From Sphingomonas melonis (GTDB lineage: Bacteria; Pseudomonadota; Alphaproteobacteria; Sphingomonadales; Sphingomonadaceae): DNA of 64,000 nucleotides. The stretch lies in assembly GCF_013409985.1 (NCBI RefSeq), contig NZ_JACCBY010000001.1:248001-312000 (forward strand), written 5' to 3'. Positions 8,777 to 18,879 of the stretch are shown here, one piece after another (positions within the stretch are counted from its first letter, which is position 1; every line of letters begins with the position of its first letter). A program made the translations under genes and the position numbers. Under the pieces are notes generated by a model, which worked only from the letters and a program-made list of their open reading frames with translations, searched no databases and was not told the DNA's origin.

Positions 8777-10420
8777 CTACGCCTGTTGTAACGGCGTATC
8801 CCAATCATGGCGTGCTTTGAGAAGCGCGGCCTCGGTCGACAATTCGGTAAGGCGCGCAACATATTGCGGATCTAATGCGCGCTTCTGGCCGAGTGGGGCT
8901 TTTGATCCCTGGATATTCCACCGCTGCGCGCGGTACGACGGTGTCAGATACGCAGTATATTGCCGATCATTGTCGCGACGGGCACGATATTGACGCAAAT
9001 CTTCTAAAACTTTACGCGCGATTTGGTCTCGCGCATCCGCCGTCTTGGTCGATATCTTGCGGACAGGATTGCCCGGCGCTGGCTGATCGTCGGTCAAAAC
9101 CACGTCAATCCGGCATTCCCGGTATAAAGTATGGCTTCCCATTTCTGCCAGATTTGCCTGCCATTCAGGCCAGATATTGCGAAACAGTTTTCCTAGATTA
9201 TAGCTGTCACTTCCAATATGTGTGTTTTCACCCAACCAGTTAAAGACGGTGGCGCCACGAAACACACCATCGCTCACCAAGGCTTTGGCCATTTGCATGT
9301 TGCAAAAGGAAGCATTGTTGAAATTTGCACCCCGGAAATCGGTGCAGGCGACCATATCGCCGGGGGTCATGGTCGATTGGTTGCCATAGGCTCCCCTGAT
9401 TTTCGGGCCATCGCTTGTGAATTTCGCGCCTGAGAAGTCGCAGCCGGAAAAGTCGATGCCAGCCATATCGCAATTTGAGAAATACGCTTTGCGAAAGCTT
9501 CTGTTTTTCGTCGACAGATCGGCGTTCCTGATCGACATGTTTACAAAGCTCAGTCTGGTGTCGCTATCGTGGAACGATGCACCATCGATGTTCGACCGGC
9601 AAAACCCGATCGATCCGCCAACGATGTGACTGAAATTTGCGTCCGATGCGTCTGCGCCACCAACCCATAAGCCTCCTATGACCCCCCGGAAGTCGGCTCG
9701 TTTCATGCTTCCATCGGTAAAGGAAATTCCTTCGATGCGATCTTCGTTGCGAGCGTTTCTGAGACACAGATCGTCCGCGATAAAATGACTTACCGTCATC
9801 GAGTGCTTGAAAATAACATCGGAGAAATCGGCTCTGGTCCAATTGACATTTTTGACGACGTAAGATTTTTCGTAGACGTACGTGGCGGTGGGCGGCAGCT
9901 GAAAGTTTCCATCAAACGTCGCGCCGGTGAACTTCGCCTCGGTAAAGTTTCCGTTGTCGAGATCGGTCTGGTCGAAGCTTGCCTTGGTGAAGCTGGCGCC
10001 GGTGGCGGTGACGCCGTGGAGATTGGTGTTGCTGAATTTGGCGCCGTCGAATTTCGCGCCGGTCAGCGTCGCGCCGCTGAGGTCGATCCCCGACAGATCC
10101 TTGCCGGTCAGATCGGCACCGGTGAGATCGGCGCCACGCAGATCGAGCTTGGTGAGATCGACCGTGCGCAAATCCTGGCCGTGCAGGTCCAGCTTGGGCG
10201 GTGGTGGTGGCGCCTTTGCAGGCGTCTGGCCGGTCTTGGCAGCGCCTTGTTCGGTCAGCACCACGGTTGCGGCGTTGCCGGAGAGACGCTTGATTCCCTG
10301 CGCGCCGGGTTTGGCGTCGGCCGCCGCGGTCTTGGTCGTATCGGCGGGTGGGGCGGTCTTCGGTTTTGAAGAATCGCCCGTTTGCACCGGCGTCGTCGTC
10401 GCACTGTTGCTGATGATCAT
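8777..10420 (-). CDS. Large pentapeptide-repeat protein with proline-rich N-terminus
   Basis: 547 residues, no signal peptide. Residues 1-75 are low-complexity, Thr/Ala/Pro-rich and end in PPPPP. From about 76 there are pentapeptide repeats of the A(D/N)LXX type (LRGADLTGADLTGKDLSGIDLSGATLTGAKF), which fold as a right-handed quadrilateral beta-helix. After an interruption near 170-190 more degenerate repeats run to about 410, then the LFRNIWPEW block and a charged C-terminal domain (about 440-547). Known pentapeptide proteins mimic DNA (Qnr, MfpA) or serve as effectors and scaffolds; nothing here selects among these. Start ATG has AAGGGA upstream. Composition is A/T-richer than flanking core genes, suggesting acquisition. 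Confidence 0.85.
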   Translation of the reverse strand: MIISNSATTTPVQTGDSSKPKTAPPADTTKTAAADAKPGAQGIKRLSGNAATVVLTEQGAAKTGQTPAKAPPPPPKLDLHGQDLRTVDLTKLDLRGADLTGADLTGKDLSGIDLSGATLTGAKFDGAKFSNTNLHGVTATGASFTKASFDQTDLDNGNFTEAKFTGATFDGNFQLPPTATYVYEKSYVVKNVNWTRADFSDVIFKHSMTVSHFIADDLCLRNARNEDRIEGISFTDGSMKRADFRGVIGGLWVGGADASDANFSHIVGGSIGFCRSNIDGASFHDSDTRLSFVNMSIRNADLSTKNRSFRKAYFSNCDMAGIDFSGCDFSGAKFTSDGPKIRGAYGNQSTMTPGDMVACTDFRGANFNNASFCNMQMAKALVSDGVFRGATVFNWLGENTHIGSDSYNLGKLFRNIWPEWQANLAEMGSHTLYRECRIDVVLTDDQPAPGNPVRKISTKTADARDQIARKVLEDLRQYRARRDNDRQYTAYLTPSYRAQRWNIQGSKAPLGQKRALDPQYVARLTELSTEAALLKARHDWDTPLQQA

Positions 10421-10872
10421 CGCGTACGATCCCTTCGCGCATCCACCTACCGATCATTATAGATGAGAGATAAGGCATTGTCCGGGTCGAGACGAAGACT
10501 CCGATACAAGTAATGGGAAGAATGCGACTCTTCTTTGCTTCGTAGAATGCGGCGGAGAGCCGTCTCTCTATCGCTCGATTCCATCGTTGATCAGATCTGA
10601 TCGAGTCTCGCCAGCGGAAAGTAGATTTCATTTGTGCGACCATGAGCAAATCTGCGCAGTTCTTGCCGGCCGTTTATGCCGTTGCTGGATCCAAGGCAGC
10701 CGGACGATATCGCCAGACCGATGTGGCGCGCGACCGGGGCGCGCGAGGGGAATGTGGTCCGGTGGTCGAACGGGTGCAACCACGGGCGTGATCGGATAGA
10801 GGTCGCTTAACACCTTGGCGCGGACGTGCCGCTGCCCCACATGGGCGGCTACCGATTACGAAGGAGCATGAC
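10421..10872. other. 452-base intergenic region with a 14-base palindrome
   Basis: Lies between the divergent pentapeptide gene and the thioredoxin-like gene, so it must hold both promoters. The one clear structure is the perfect palindrome GATCAGATCTGATC at 10589-10602, a possible operator. A/T-rich TCATTATAGATG at 10453-10464 could be part of the leftward promoter. A 49-codon open frame at 10642-10791 lacks a ribosome-binding site and was not accepted as a gene. Nothing else was recognised. Confidence 0.45.
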
Positions 10873-11781
10873 TTGGCCACGCTAGGAATGTCGCCCGCCG
10901 ACAAGCAGGCGATCGAGGCTTTCCGCCGCGACGTCGTCGAACCGTCGATGACGTCCCTCGTCATCATCGATTTCTGGGCGGAATGGTGCGGGCCGTGCAA
11001 GGCGCTGGGGCCGACGCTGGAGAAGGTCGCCGCCGCTTATGCCGACAAGGGCGTGGTGCTCGCCAAGATCGACACCGACAAGAACCAGTTCATCGCCGCG
11101 CAATTCCAGATCAAGTCGATCCCGACGGTCTATGCGATGTTCCAGGGCCAGCTCGTCGCCGACCTGACCAGCGCGCGCACCGAATCGCAGCTGCGCGTCA
11201 TCCTCGACCAGTTGCTCAAGCAATTGCCGATTCAGCCGCCGGGCGCCGAGGCGGACGCCGAGATCGAGCCGCTGATCGCGATGGGCGAAGAGGTGCTGGC
11301 AAGCGGCGACGCCGAGCGGGCGCTGTCGATCTTCGATCAACTGTTCGAGATGGCGCCCGACAATCCCGCCGTCCTGTCCGGCCGCATCCGGGCACTGGTC
11401 GCGGCGGGGCTGACCGACGATGCGCAGGCGGCAATCGACGCCTTGCCTGCGGATGTCAGGGATGCCGGCATCGACCGCGCCAAGGCTGCGCTCGCGCTGG
11501 CGCAGAGCGCGCCGCCGGTGGAGGATTTCGCCGGTCTCGCCGCCGAGGTCGCCGCCAACCCGGACGATCACGAGCGCCGCTTCGCGCTCGCCAACGCGCA
11601 GATGGCGGCGGGCGACCGCGATGCCGCGGCGGACAATCTGCTCCACATCGTCGCCGCCGATCGCGGCTGGAACGACGGTGCCGCGCGCCAGCAGCTGCTC
11701 AAGTTGTTCGAGGTGGTCGGGCTGGAGGACCCTTGGGTTTCGGCGCAGCGCCGCCGCCTGTCCGCGATCCTGTTCGGATGA
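10873..11781 (+). CDS. Thioredoxin-domain co-chaperone, CnoX/YbbN-like
   Basis: 302 residues: a thioredoxin fold at about 10-120 with a complete WCGPC active site (CGPC at 39-42), then a TPR-like helical C-terminus (about 140-300) rich in Ala repeats such as GEEVLASGDAERALSIFDQL. This is the layout of CnoX, a holdase that protects proteins from oxidation and hands them to GroEL and DnaK. A full CXXC suggests real redox activity, unlike E. coli CnoX, which lacks it. The start is TTG at 10873 with AAGGAG at 10861-10866; the nearby ATG at 10868 runs into a stop at once. It is the first gene of a three-gene operon. Confidence 0.9.
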   Translation: MATLGMSPADKQAIEAFRRDVVEPSMTSLVIIDFWAEWCGPCKALGPTLEKVAAAYADKGVVLAKIDTDKNQFIAAQFQIKSIPTVYAMFQGQLVADLTSARTESQLRVILDQLLKQLPIQPPGAEADAEIEPLIAMGEEVLASGDAERALSIFDQLFEMAPDNPAVLSGRIRALVAAGLTDDAQAAIDALPADVRDAGIDRAKAALALAQSAPPVEDFAGLAAEVAANPDDHERRFALANAQMAAGDRDAAADNLLHIVAADRGWNDGAARQQLLKLFEVVGLEDPWVSAQRRRLSAILFG

Positions 11782-12407
11782 CCGACGCCCCGACCATCCT
11801 CGGGCGCCTGTCGATCTTCCCGCTGCCGGGGGCGTTGCTGTTCCCCGGCATGCACCTGCCGCTGCACATCTTCGAACCGCGCTACCGCGCGATGGTGAGC
11901 GACGCGATGGTGCGCGACCAGCGGATCGGCATGATCCAGCCGATGCACGGCAGCAGCCGCAACGATGCGCTCTACGCCATCGGCTGCGTCGGCAAGATCG
12001 CCGAGGTCGAGGCGCTCGACGACGGTCGCTACAATCTGGTGCTGGAGGGCGTCGCGCTGTTCCGCGTGCTGCGCGAGCTGGAGGTGACGACGCCGTTCCG
12101 CCAGGTCGAGGCGGAACTGTTGCCCGCGATCGAGGACGACAGGCTGTCGCTGGGGCGCCGCTCGTCGCTCGAACTCGAATCGCGCCGCTTCGCCGATGCG
12201 CAGGGGTATAGCGTCGACTGGGAAGCGGTCAGCCGGCTCGACGACGAGAGTCTGGTCAACGGCATCGCGCAGATCGCGCCGTTCGACGCCGCGGCGAAGC
12301 AGGCGCTGCTCGAAGCGCCCACGATCGAGACGCGCGCCGAGCTGATCATCCAGCTGATGCAATTCTTTGGCCGGCATGACGGCGAGGACCGGGTGACGCT
12401 GCAATGA
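11778..12407 (+). CDS. LON substrate-binding (N-terminal) domain protein
   Basis: 209 residues matching the stand-alone PUA-like Lon N-terminal domain: [30 protein letters not shown] is the family hallmark, and the second half is the helical bundle. There is no AAA+ or protease domain, so it cannot degrade proteins alone; it may be an adaptor or substrate-binding protein. The ATG overlaps the preceding stop (ATGA), and its own stop overlaps the next start, so the three genes are translationally coupled. The link with a thioredoxin-type chaperone suggests a protein-quality-control role, which is inference. Confidence 0.92.
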   Translation: MTDAPTILGRLSIFPLPGALLFPGMHLPLHIFEPRYRAMVSDAMVRDQRIGMIQPMHGSSRNDALYAIGCVGKIAEVEALDDGRYNLVLEGVALFRVLRELEVTTPFRQVEAELLPAIEDDRLSLGRRSSLELESRRFADAQGYSVDWEAVSRLDDESLVNGIAQIAPFDAAAKQALLEAPTIETRAELIIQLMQFFGRHDGEDRVTLQ

Positions 12408-12577
12408 GTGCGACGATCGATCCGTGGCTGCTCGAGCGGCTGGTCTGCCCGGTGACGCGGCAGCCGCTGCGCTACGACGCCGAGCGGCAGGAGCTGGTGT
12501 CGGACGCGGCGGGCCTCGCGTATCCCATTCGCGACGGTGTGCCGGTGATGCTGGAAGAGGAAGCGCGACGGCTCTGA
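12404..12577 (+). CDS. Trm112-family small protein
   Basis: 57 residues: [25 protein letters not shown]...[20 protein letters not shown]. This is the short bacterial Trm112/YcaR type, normally a zinc-ribbon partner that activates methyltransferases. Only one cysteine (CP near residue 15) remains, so a zinc knuckle is incomplete, as in many bacterial members. The ATG overlaps the stop of the LON-domain gene (ATGA). The family call is good; no partner methyltransferase is visible in the neighbourhood. Confidence 0.88.
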   Translation: MSATIDPWLLERLVCPVTRQPLRYDAERQELVSDAAGLAYPIRDGVPVMLEEEARRL

Positions 12578-12646
12578 GGGGACCGAAAGCCCCCCCCCGG
12601 TCGTCCGCCTGCGGAACCCGGGCTTGGGCTCCGTACGAACGGTCGC

Positions 12647-14644
12647 TCATTCCATCTCGAGGATCACCTGGTCCACCGCCAGGCTGTCGCCGGTCGCCGC
12701 CGACACCGTCTTCACCCGCCCCGATTTTTCGGCGCGCAGGATGTTTTCCATCTTCATCGCCTCGACCACGGCGAGCGGCTGCCCGGCCTCGACCGCGTCG
12801 CCGGCCGCGACGTCGAGCCGGACGAGCAGCCCCGGCATCGGCGCGATCAGGAAGCGTGACAGGTCGGGCGGCACCTTCTCGATCAGATGCTGCGCATAGG
12901 GCGCGGCATGCGCGGGCAGCACGCGCGCGACATGGCTGGCGCCGCGCGTCGTCAGGCGGAAGCCGCTGCGCACCGGCGCGATGCGGACGGTGAGATGCTC
13001 GTCCTCGCCGATCTCGGCTTCGACCATCCGGTCGCCCGGCGTATATTCGAGCGCGATGTCGAGCGCGTCGCCGTCGACGACGATGCCGTCCGTCGCGATG
13101 GCGACGTCATGGTCCTCGCCGTCGATCCGCACCGCCCAGGCCGAGGGCGGCGGCAGGCGCCGGCCGAGCTGGCCGTCGATCCGCCGCGCGCGATCCGCAT
13201 GCGCGGTCGCGGCAAAGGCGGCGATCGCGGCGAGCGTGCGCGTGAGGTCGGCGCCGGCGGGCGCGCCGTGGAAGCCGTCGGGATATTCCTCGGCGATGAA
13301 GCCGGTGGTGATCGCCCCCGAGCGGAAGCGCGGATGCTGCATCAGCGCCGAGAGGAAGTCGATATTGGTCCCCGGCCCCTCGATCTCGAAGGCGTCGAGC
13401 GCGGCGATCTGCGCGTCGATCGCCGCCTCGCGCGTCGGCGCCCAGGTGATCAGCTTGGCGATCATCGGATCGTAGAACATGCTGACCTCGCCGCCCTCGG
13501 CGACGCCGTCGTCGATGCGGACGCGGGCGTCCTGATCCTCGCCGGGCTGGGGCGGATTGTAGCGCACCAGCCGCCCGATGCTCGGCAGGAAGCCGCGATA
13601 GGGGTCCTCGGCATAGACGCGGTTCTCGATCGACCAGCCGGTGATGCCGACCTGATCCTGGGTGATGCCCAGCGGCTCGCCGGCGGCGACGCGGATCATC
13701 TGTTCGACGAGATCGAGCCCGGTGATCTCCTCGGTCACCGGATGCTCGACCTGCAGCCGCGTGTTCATCTCGAGGAAGTAGAAGCCCTGGCCGCTGGTAT
13801 CCGCGCCCGAGACGATCAGCTCGACCGTGCCGGCGCTGTAATAGCCGACCGCGCGGGCGAGCGCGACCGCCTGTTCGCCCATCGCCTTGCGCATCGCCGG
13901 CGTGACGAAAGGCGAGGGCGCCTCCTCGACCACCTTCTGGTGGCGGCGCTGGATCGAGCATTCGCGCTCGTTGAGGTAGAGGATCGTGCCGTGCTGGTCG
14001 CCCAAGACCTGGATCTCGATATGGCGCGGCGATTCGATGAACTTCTCGATGAAGACGCGATCGTCGCCGAAGCTCGCCAGACCTTCGCGCTTGGTCGCCT
14101 CGAAGCCTTCGCGCACGTCCTGCTCGCTATACGCCAGCCGCATGCCCTTGCCGCCGCCGCCGGCCGACGCCTTCATCATCACCGGGTAGCCGATGTCGGA
14201 GGCGATGCGCACCGCCTCGTCGGTATCGGCGATCTCGCCGAGGAAGCCGGGGACGACGTTGACCCCCGCCGCCTTGGCGAGCTTCTTCGATTCGATCTTG
14301 TCGCCCATCGCCGCAATGGCGTTCGGCGGCGGCCCGACGAAGGCGATCCCCGCCTCGGCGCAGGCGCGCGCGAAGCTCTCGCGTTCGGAGAGGAAACCGT
14401 AGCCCGGGTGGATGCAATCGGCGCCGGTCTCGCGCGCGGCGAGCAGGATCAGCTCGGCCTTGAGATAGCTCTCCGCCGCCGGCGCCGGCCCCAGCCGCAC
14501 CGCCTCGTCCGCCATCAGCACATGGGGGCTGCGCGCATCGGCATCCGAATAGACCGCGACGGTGGCGATCCCCATCCGCTTGGCGGTGCGCATGACGCGG
14601 CAGGCGATCTCGCCGCGATTGGCGACCAGGATTTTCTTGAACAT
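12647..14644 (-). CDS. pccA: Propionyl-CoA carboxylase alpha subunit (biotin carboxylase + biotin carrier)
   Basis: 665 residues: biotin carboxylase N-domain (MFKKILVANRGEIACRV), ATP-grasp with the glycine loop KASAGGGGKGMR, catalytic region IEIQVLGDQHG and FLEMNTRLQVEHPVTE, a BT linker domain, and the C-terminal biotinyl domain with EAMKMEN (Lys near 631). With PccB it carboxylates propionyl-CoA to methylmalonyl-CoA. The frame is open upstream, but ATG 14644 gives the canonical N-terminus. It is the last gene of the operon, 86 bases after bioB. An acetyl- or methylcrotonyl-CoA carboxylase is excluded mainly by its neighbours, the epimerase and mutase. Confidence 0.95.
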   Translation of the reverse strand: MFKKILVANRGEIACRVMRTAKRMGIATVAVYSDADARSPHVLMADEAVRLGPAPAAESYLKAELILLAARETGADCIHPGYGFLSERESFARACAEAGIAFVGPPPNAIAAMGDKIESKKLAKAAGVNVVPGFLGEIADTDEAVRIASDIGYPVMMKASAGGGGKGMRLAYSEQDVREGFEATKREGLASFGDDRVFIEKFIESPRHIEIQVLGDQHGTILYLNERECSIQRRHQKVVEEAPSPFVTPAMRKAMGEQAVALARAVGYYSAGTVELIVSGADTSGQGFYFLEMNTRLQVEHPVTEEITGLDLVEQMIRVAAGEPLGITQDQVGITGWSIENRVYAEDPYRGFLPSIGRLVRYNPPQPGEDQDARVRIDDGVAEGGEVSMFYDPMIAKLITWAPTREAAIDAQIAALDAFEIEGPGTNIDFLSALMQHPRFRSGAITTGFIAEEYPDGFHGAPAGADLTRTLAAIAAFAATAHADRARRIDGQLGRRLPPPSAWAVRIDGEDHDVAIATDGIVVDGDALDIALEYTPGDRMVEAEIGEDEHLTVRIAPVRSGFRLTTRGASHVARVLPAHAAPYAQHLIEKVPPDLSRFLIAPMPGLLVRLDVAAGDAVEAGQPLAVVEAMKMENILRAEKSGRVKTVSAATGDSLAVDQVILEME

Positions 14645-14730
14645 CCTCAACTCTCCTCCCGCTTGGCGGACGGCCGGGAGCCGGTCCGCCTGCGGGTTTG
14701 ATGGTTTTCGGGGGAGCGCCCCCCGGCGGG

Positions 14731-15716
14731 CTATTCGGCCGCCACCCGCATCGGCTCGGCGCTTTCCATCGGCGTCAGGCCGAGCTTGGCGAACAGCGCG
14801 GCGTCGGCGCTGTCGCCGGCGTTGCCGGTGGTCAGCAATTTGTCGCCGGTGAAGATCGAATTGGCACCGGCCATGAAGCACAGCGCCTGCGTCGCCTCCG
14901 ACATCGATTCACGGCCGGCGGACAGGCGCACCATGCTCAGCGGCATGGTGATCCGTGCCACCGCGACGGTGCGGACGAACTCGATCTCGTCGATCCGGGC
15001 CATCGGCGTGTCCGCCAGCATGTCGCCGAGCGGCGTGCCCTTCACCGGCACCAGGGCGTTGACCGGCACGCTCTCGGGATGACGCGGCAGGGTGGCGAGC
15101 GCATGGACGAAGCCGACACGGTCGGCGCGCGTCTCGCCCATGCCGACGATGCCGCCGCAGCAGACGTTGATCCCGGCGTTGCGGACGTTCTCCAGCGTGT
15201 CGAGCCGGTCCTGGAAGGTGCGCGTCGTGATGACGTTGCCGTAATTCTCGGGCGAGGTGTCGATATTGTGGTTGTAATAGTCGAGCCCGGCGGCGGCGAG
15301 CTGCTGCGCCTGTTCCGGCTCCAGCATGCCGAGCGTCATGCACGTCTCCATCCCCATGGCGCGCACGCCCTCGACCATCGCGACGATCGCCGGCATGTCG
15401 CGCGGCTTGGGGTTGCGCCACGCCGCGCCCATGCAGAAGCGCTGCGATCCGGCCGCCTTTGCCGCTGCCGCAGCGGCGAGCACCGCGTCGACCTGCATCA
15501 GCTTGGCCGCCTTGAGCCCGCTGTCCGACGAGGCGGATTGCGAACAATAGCCGCAATCCTCCGGGCATCCGCCGGTCTTGATCGACAGGAGCGTGCACAG
15601 CTGCACCTCGGACGGCGCGTGATGCGTGCGGTGGACGGTCTGCGCCTGGTACATCAGTTCGTCGAACGGCAGGTCGAACAGCGCGGCGATTTCGTCGCGG
15701 GTCCAGTCGGTACGGG

Positions 15717-15720
<4 letters not shown>
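14731..15720 (-). CDS. bioB: Biotin synthase
   Basis: Radical-SAM enzyme that inserts sulfur into dethiobiotin. The 4Fe-4S motif is [13 protein letters not shown] (Cys 52, 56, 59), and later blocks such as [20 protein letters not shown] and [12 protein letters not shown] match BioB along the usual 329 residues. The ATG overlaps the stop of the methylmalonyl-CoA mutase gene by four bases. No other bio gene is nearby; its place between the mutase and PccA implies supply of cofactor to the biotin-dependent PccA, an unusual but logical arrangement. Confidence 0.96.
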
Positions 15721-17907
<2,187 letters not shown>

Positions 17908-17921
<14 letters not shown>

Positions 17922-18339
17922 GTGGCGTCTCCATCAATTCGACCAGCACACCGCCCATGTCCTTGGGATGGACGAAGACGATCGGCGTGCCGTGTGCGCC
18001 AATCCGCGGTTCGCCGAGCACGCGTGCGCCCTTGGCGGTGAGATCGGCGATCGCGGCGTGGATGTCGGCGACTTCGAAACACAGGTGATGCTGGCCGCCG
18101 GCAGGATTGCTGCGCAGGAAGCCGGCGATCGGCGAGCTTTCGTCATAGGGCTCGATCAGCTCGATCTGCGTATTGGGCGTGTCGATGAAGCACACTTTCA
18201 CCCCCTGCGCGGGCAGGTCGAAGGGCTCGCCGATCGCGGTCGCGCCGAGCAGGGTGCGATACGTCTCGATCGACCGCGCGATCGACGGCGTCGCGATGCC
18301 GACATGGTTGAGGCGGCCCAACGGCGCGCGGTCCGTCAT
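17908..18339 (-). CDS. mce: Methylmalonyl-CoA epimerase
   Basis: 143-residue VOC-fold metalloenzyme interconverting the (S)- and (R)-methylmalonyl-CoA epimers, linking the carboxylase to the mutase. Metal ligands appear in [16 protein letters not shown] and GVLVELME. The ATG at 18339 overlaps the stop of the small coiled-coil gene (ATGA), which fixes the start; a longer in-frame extension upstream is just read-through of that gene's other frame. The end overlaps the mutase start by 14 bases. Confidence 0.95.
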
Positions 18340-18548
18340 TCCTCGATCCGCCGCTGCCGCGTCGCCAGCGCGGCACCCTCGATCACGCCTTCGAGCCGGC
18401 TGACCCGATCGCGCAACGCGGCATGCGCTTCGGCCAGTGCCGCGAGCCGTCCGCTCTGACTGGTGACCATGTCCTTGAGCTGGCGTACGTCTTCTTGCAG
18501 CAAAAGGACGTTGCGAAGCGCCTTCATCGTCTCGCCGATGAAACTCAT
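18336..18548 (-). CDS. Small coiled-coil protein of unknown function in the propionate operon
   Basis: 70 residues, not recognised. After an amphipathic start (MSFIGETMKALRNVLLLQEDV) the chain shows a heptad pattern (VRQLKDMVTSQSGRLAALAEA...LRDRVSRLEGVIEG) typical of a single coiled coil, and a basic tail. No signal peptide or membrane segment. The gene is joined by ATGA overlaps to the ribbon-helix-helix-like gene before it and the epimerase gene after it, so the pair is translated as part of the operon. A role as partner of the upstream protein is inference. Confidence 0.75.
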   Translation of the reverse strand: MSFIGETMKALRNVLLLQEDVRQLKDMVTSQSGRLAALAEAHAALRDRVSRLEGVIEGAALATRQRRIEE

Positions 18549-18835
18549 TGCCGCGGTCCTTCGCCGGAGAGTACCGCATCGACCACGGCGTTCGCACGAT
18601 GGATGTTGGCGATCGCGTCCTTGATGTCGGCGCGCATACGGGGAACGGCCTCGTTCACCTCGCGGACCAGCGCCGCGAGTTGCTGTTCGTCTTCATCCGC
18701 TGCGGCCTGCGCGATATATATCGCCGACGCCTCGCGCACGACATGACCGACGGACATGCCGCTGTTGCGCGCGAACGCATCGAGCGCCGCCTTGTGATCG
18801 GGGGTGGTCAGAAAGGTCACGCGTTCGGTCCGCAT
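18545..18835 (-). CDS. Ribbon-helix-helix-like small protein in the propionate operon
   Basis: 96 residues. Residues 1-45 (RTERVTFLTTPDHKAALDAFARNSG then SVGHVVREASAIYI) have the strand-helix-turn-helix spacing of CopG/Arc-type DNA-binding domains; the rest is a predicted helix with heptads (LAALVREVNEAVPRMRADI). The start has an AAGGAGAAG ribosome-binding site 44 bases after pccB, and the stop overlaps the next gene (ATGA). It may be an operon-specific regulator or the DNA-binding half of an antitoxin-like pair, but no toxin family was recognised. The function is unknown; coding status is well supported by the overlaps. Confidence 0.78.
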   Translation of the reverse strand: MRTERVTFLTTPDHKAALDAFARNSGMSVGHVVREASAIYIAQAAADEDEQQLAALVREVNEAVPRMRADIKDAIANIHRANAVVDAVLSGEGPRQ

Positions 18836-18879
18836 GAGTCTTCTCCTTCACATGTGCTTATAATGTTCAGGAGAGGGGC

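Noticed and set aside
10642..10791. A 49-codon open frame upstream of the thioredoxin-like gene
   Set aside because: No ribosome-binding site, no family resemblance, and it lies where the promoters of two divergent genes must be.
18336..18835. The RHH/coiled-coil pair as a typical type II toxin-antitoxin system
   Set aside because: No known toxin fold (RelE, VapC, MazF, HipA) is visible in the second protein, and both are built into a metabolic operon.
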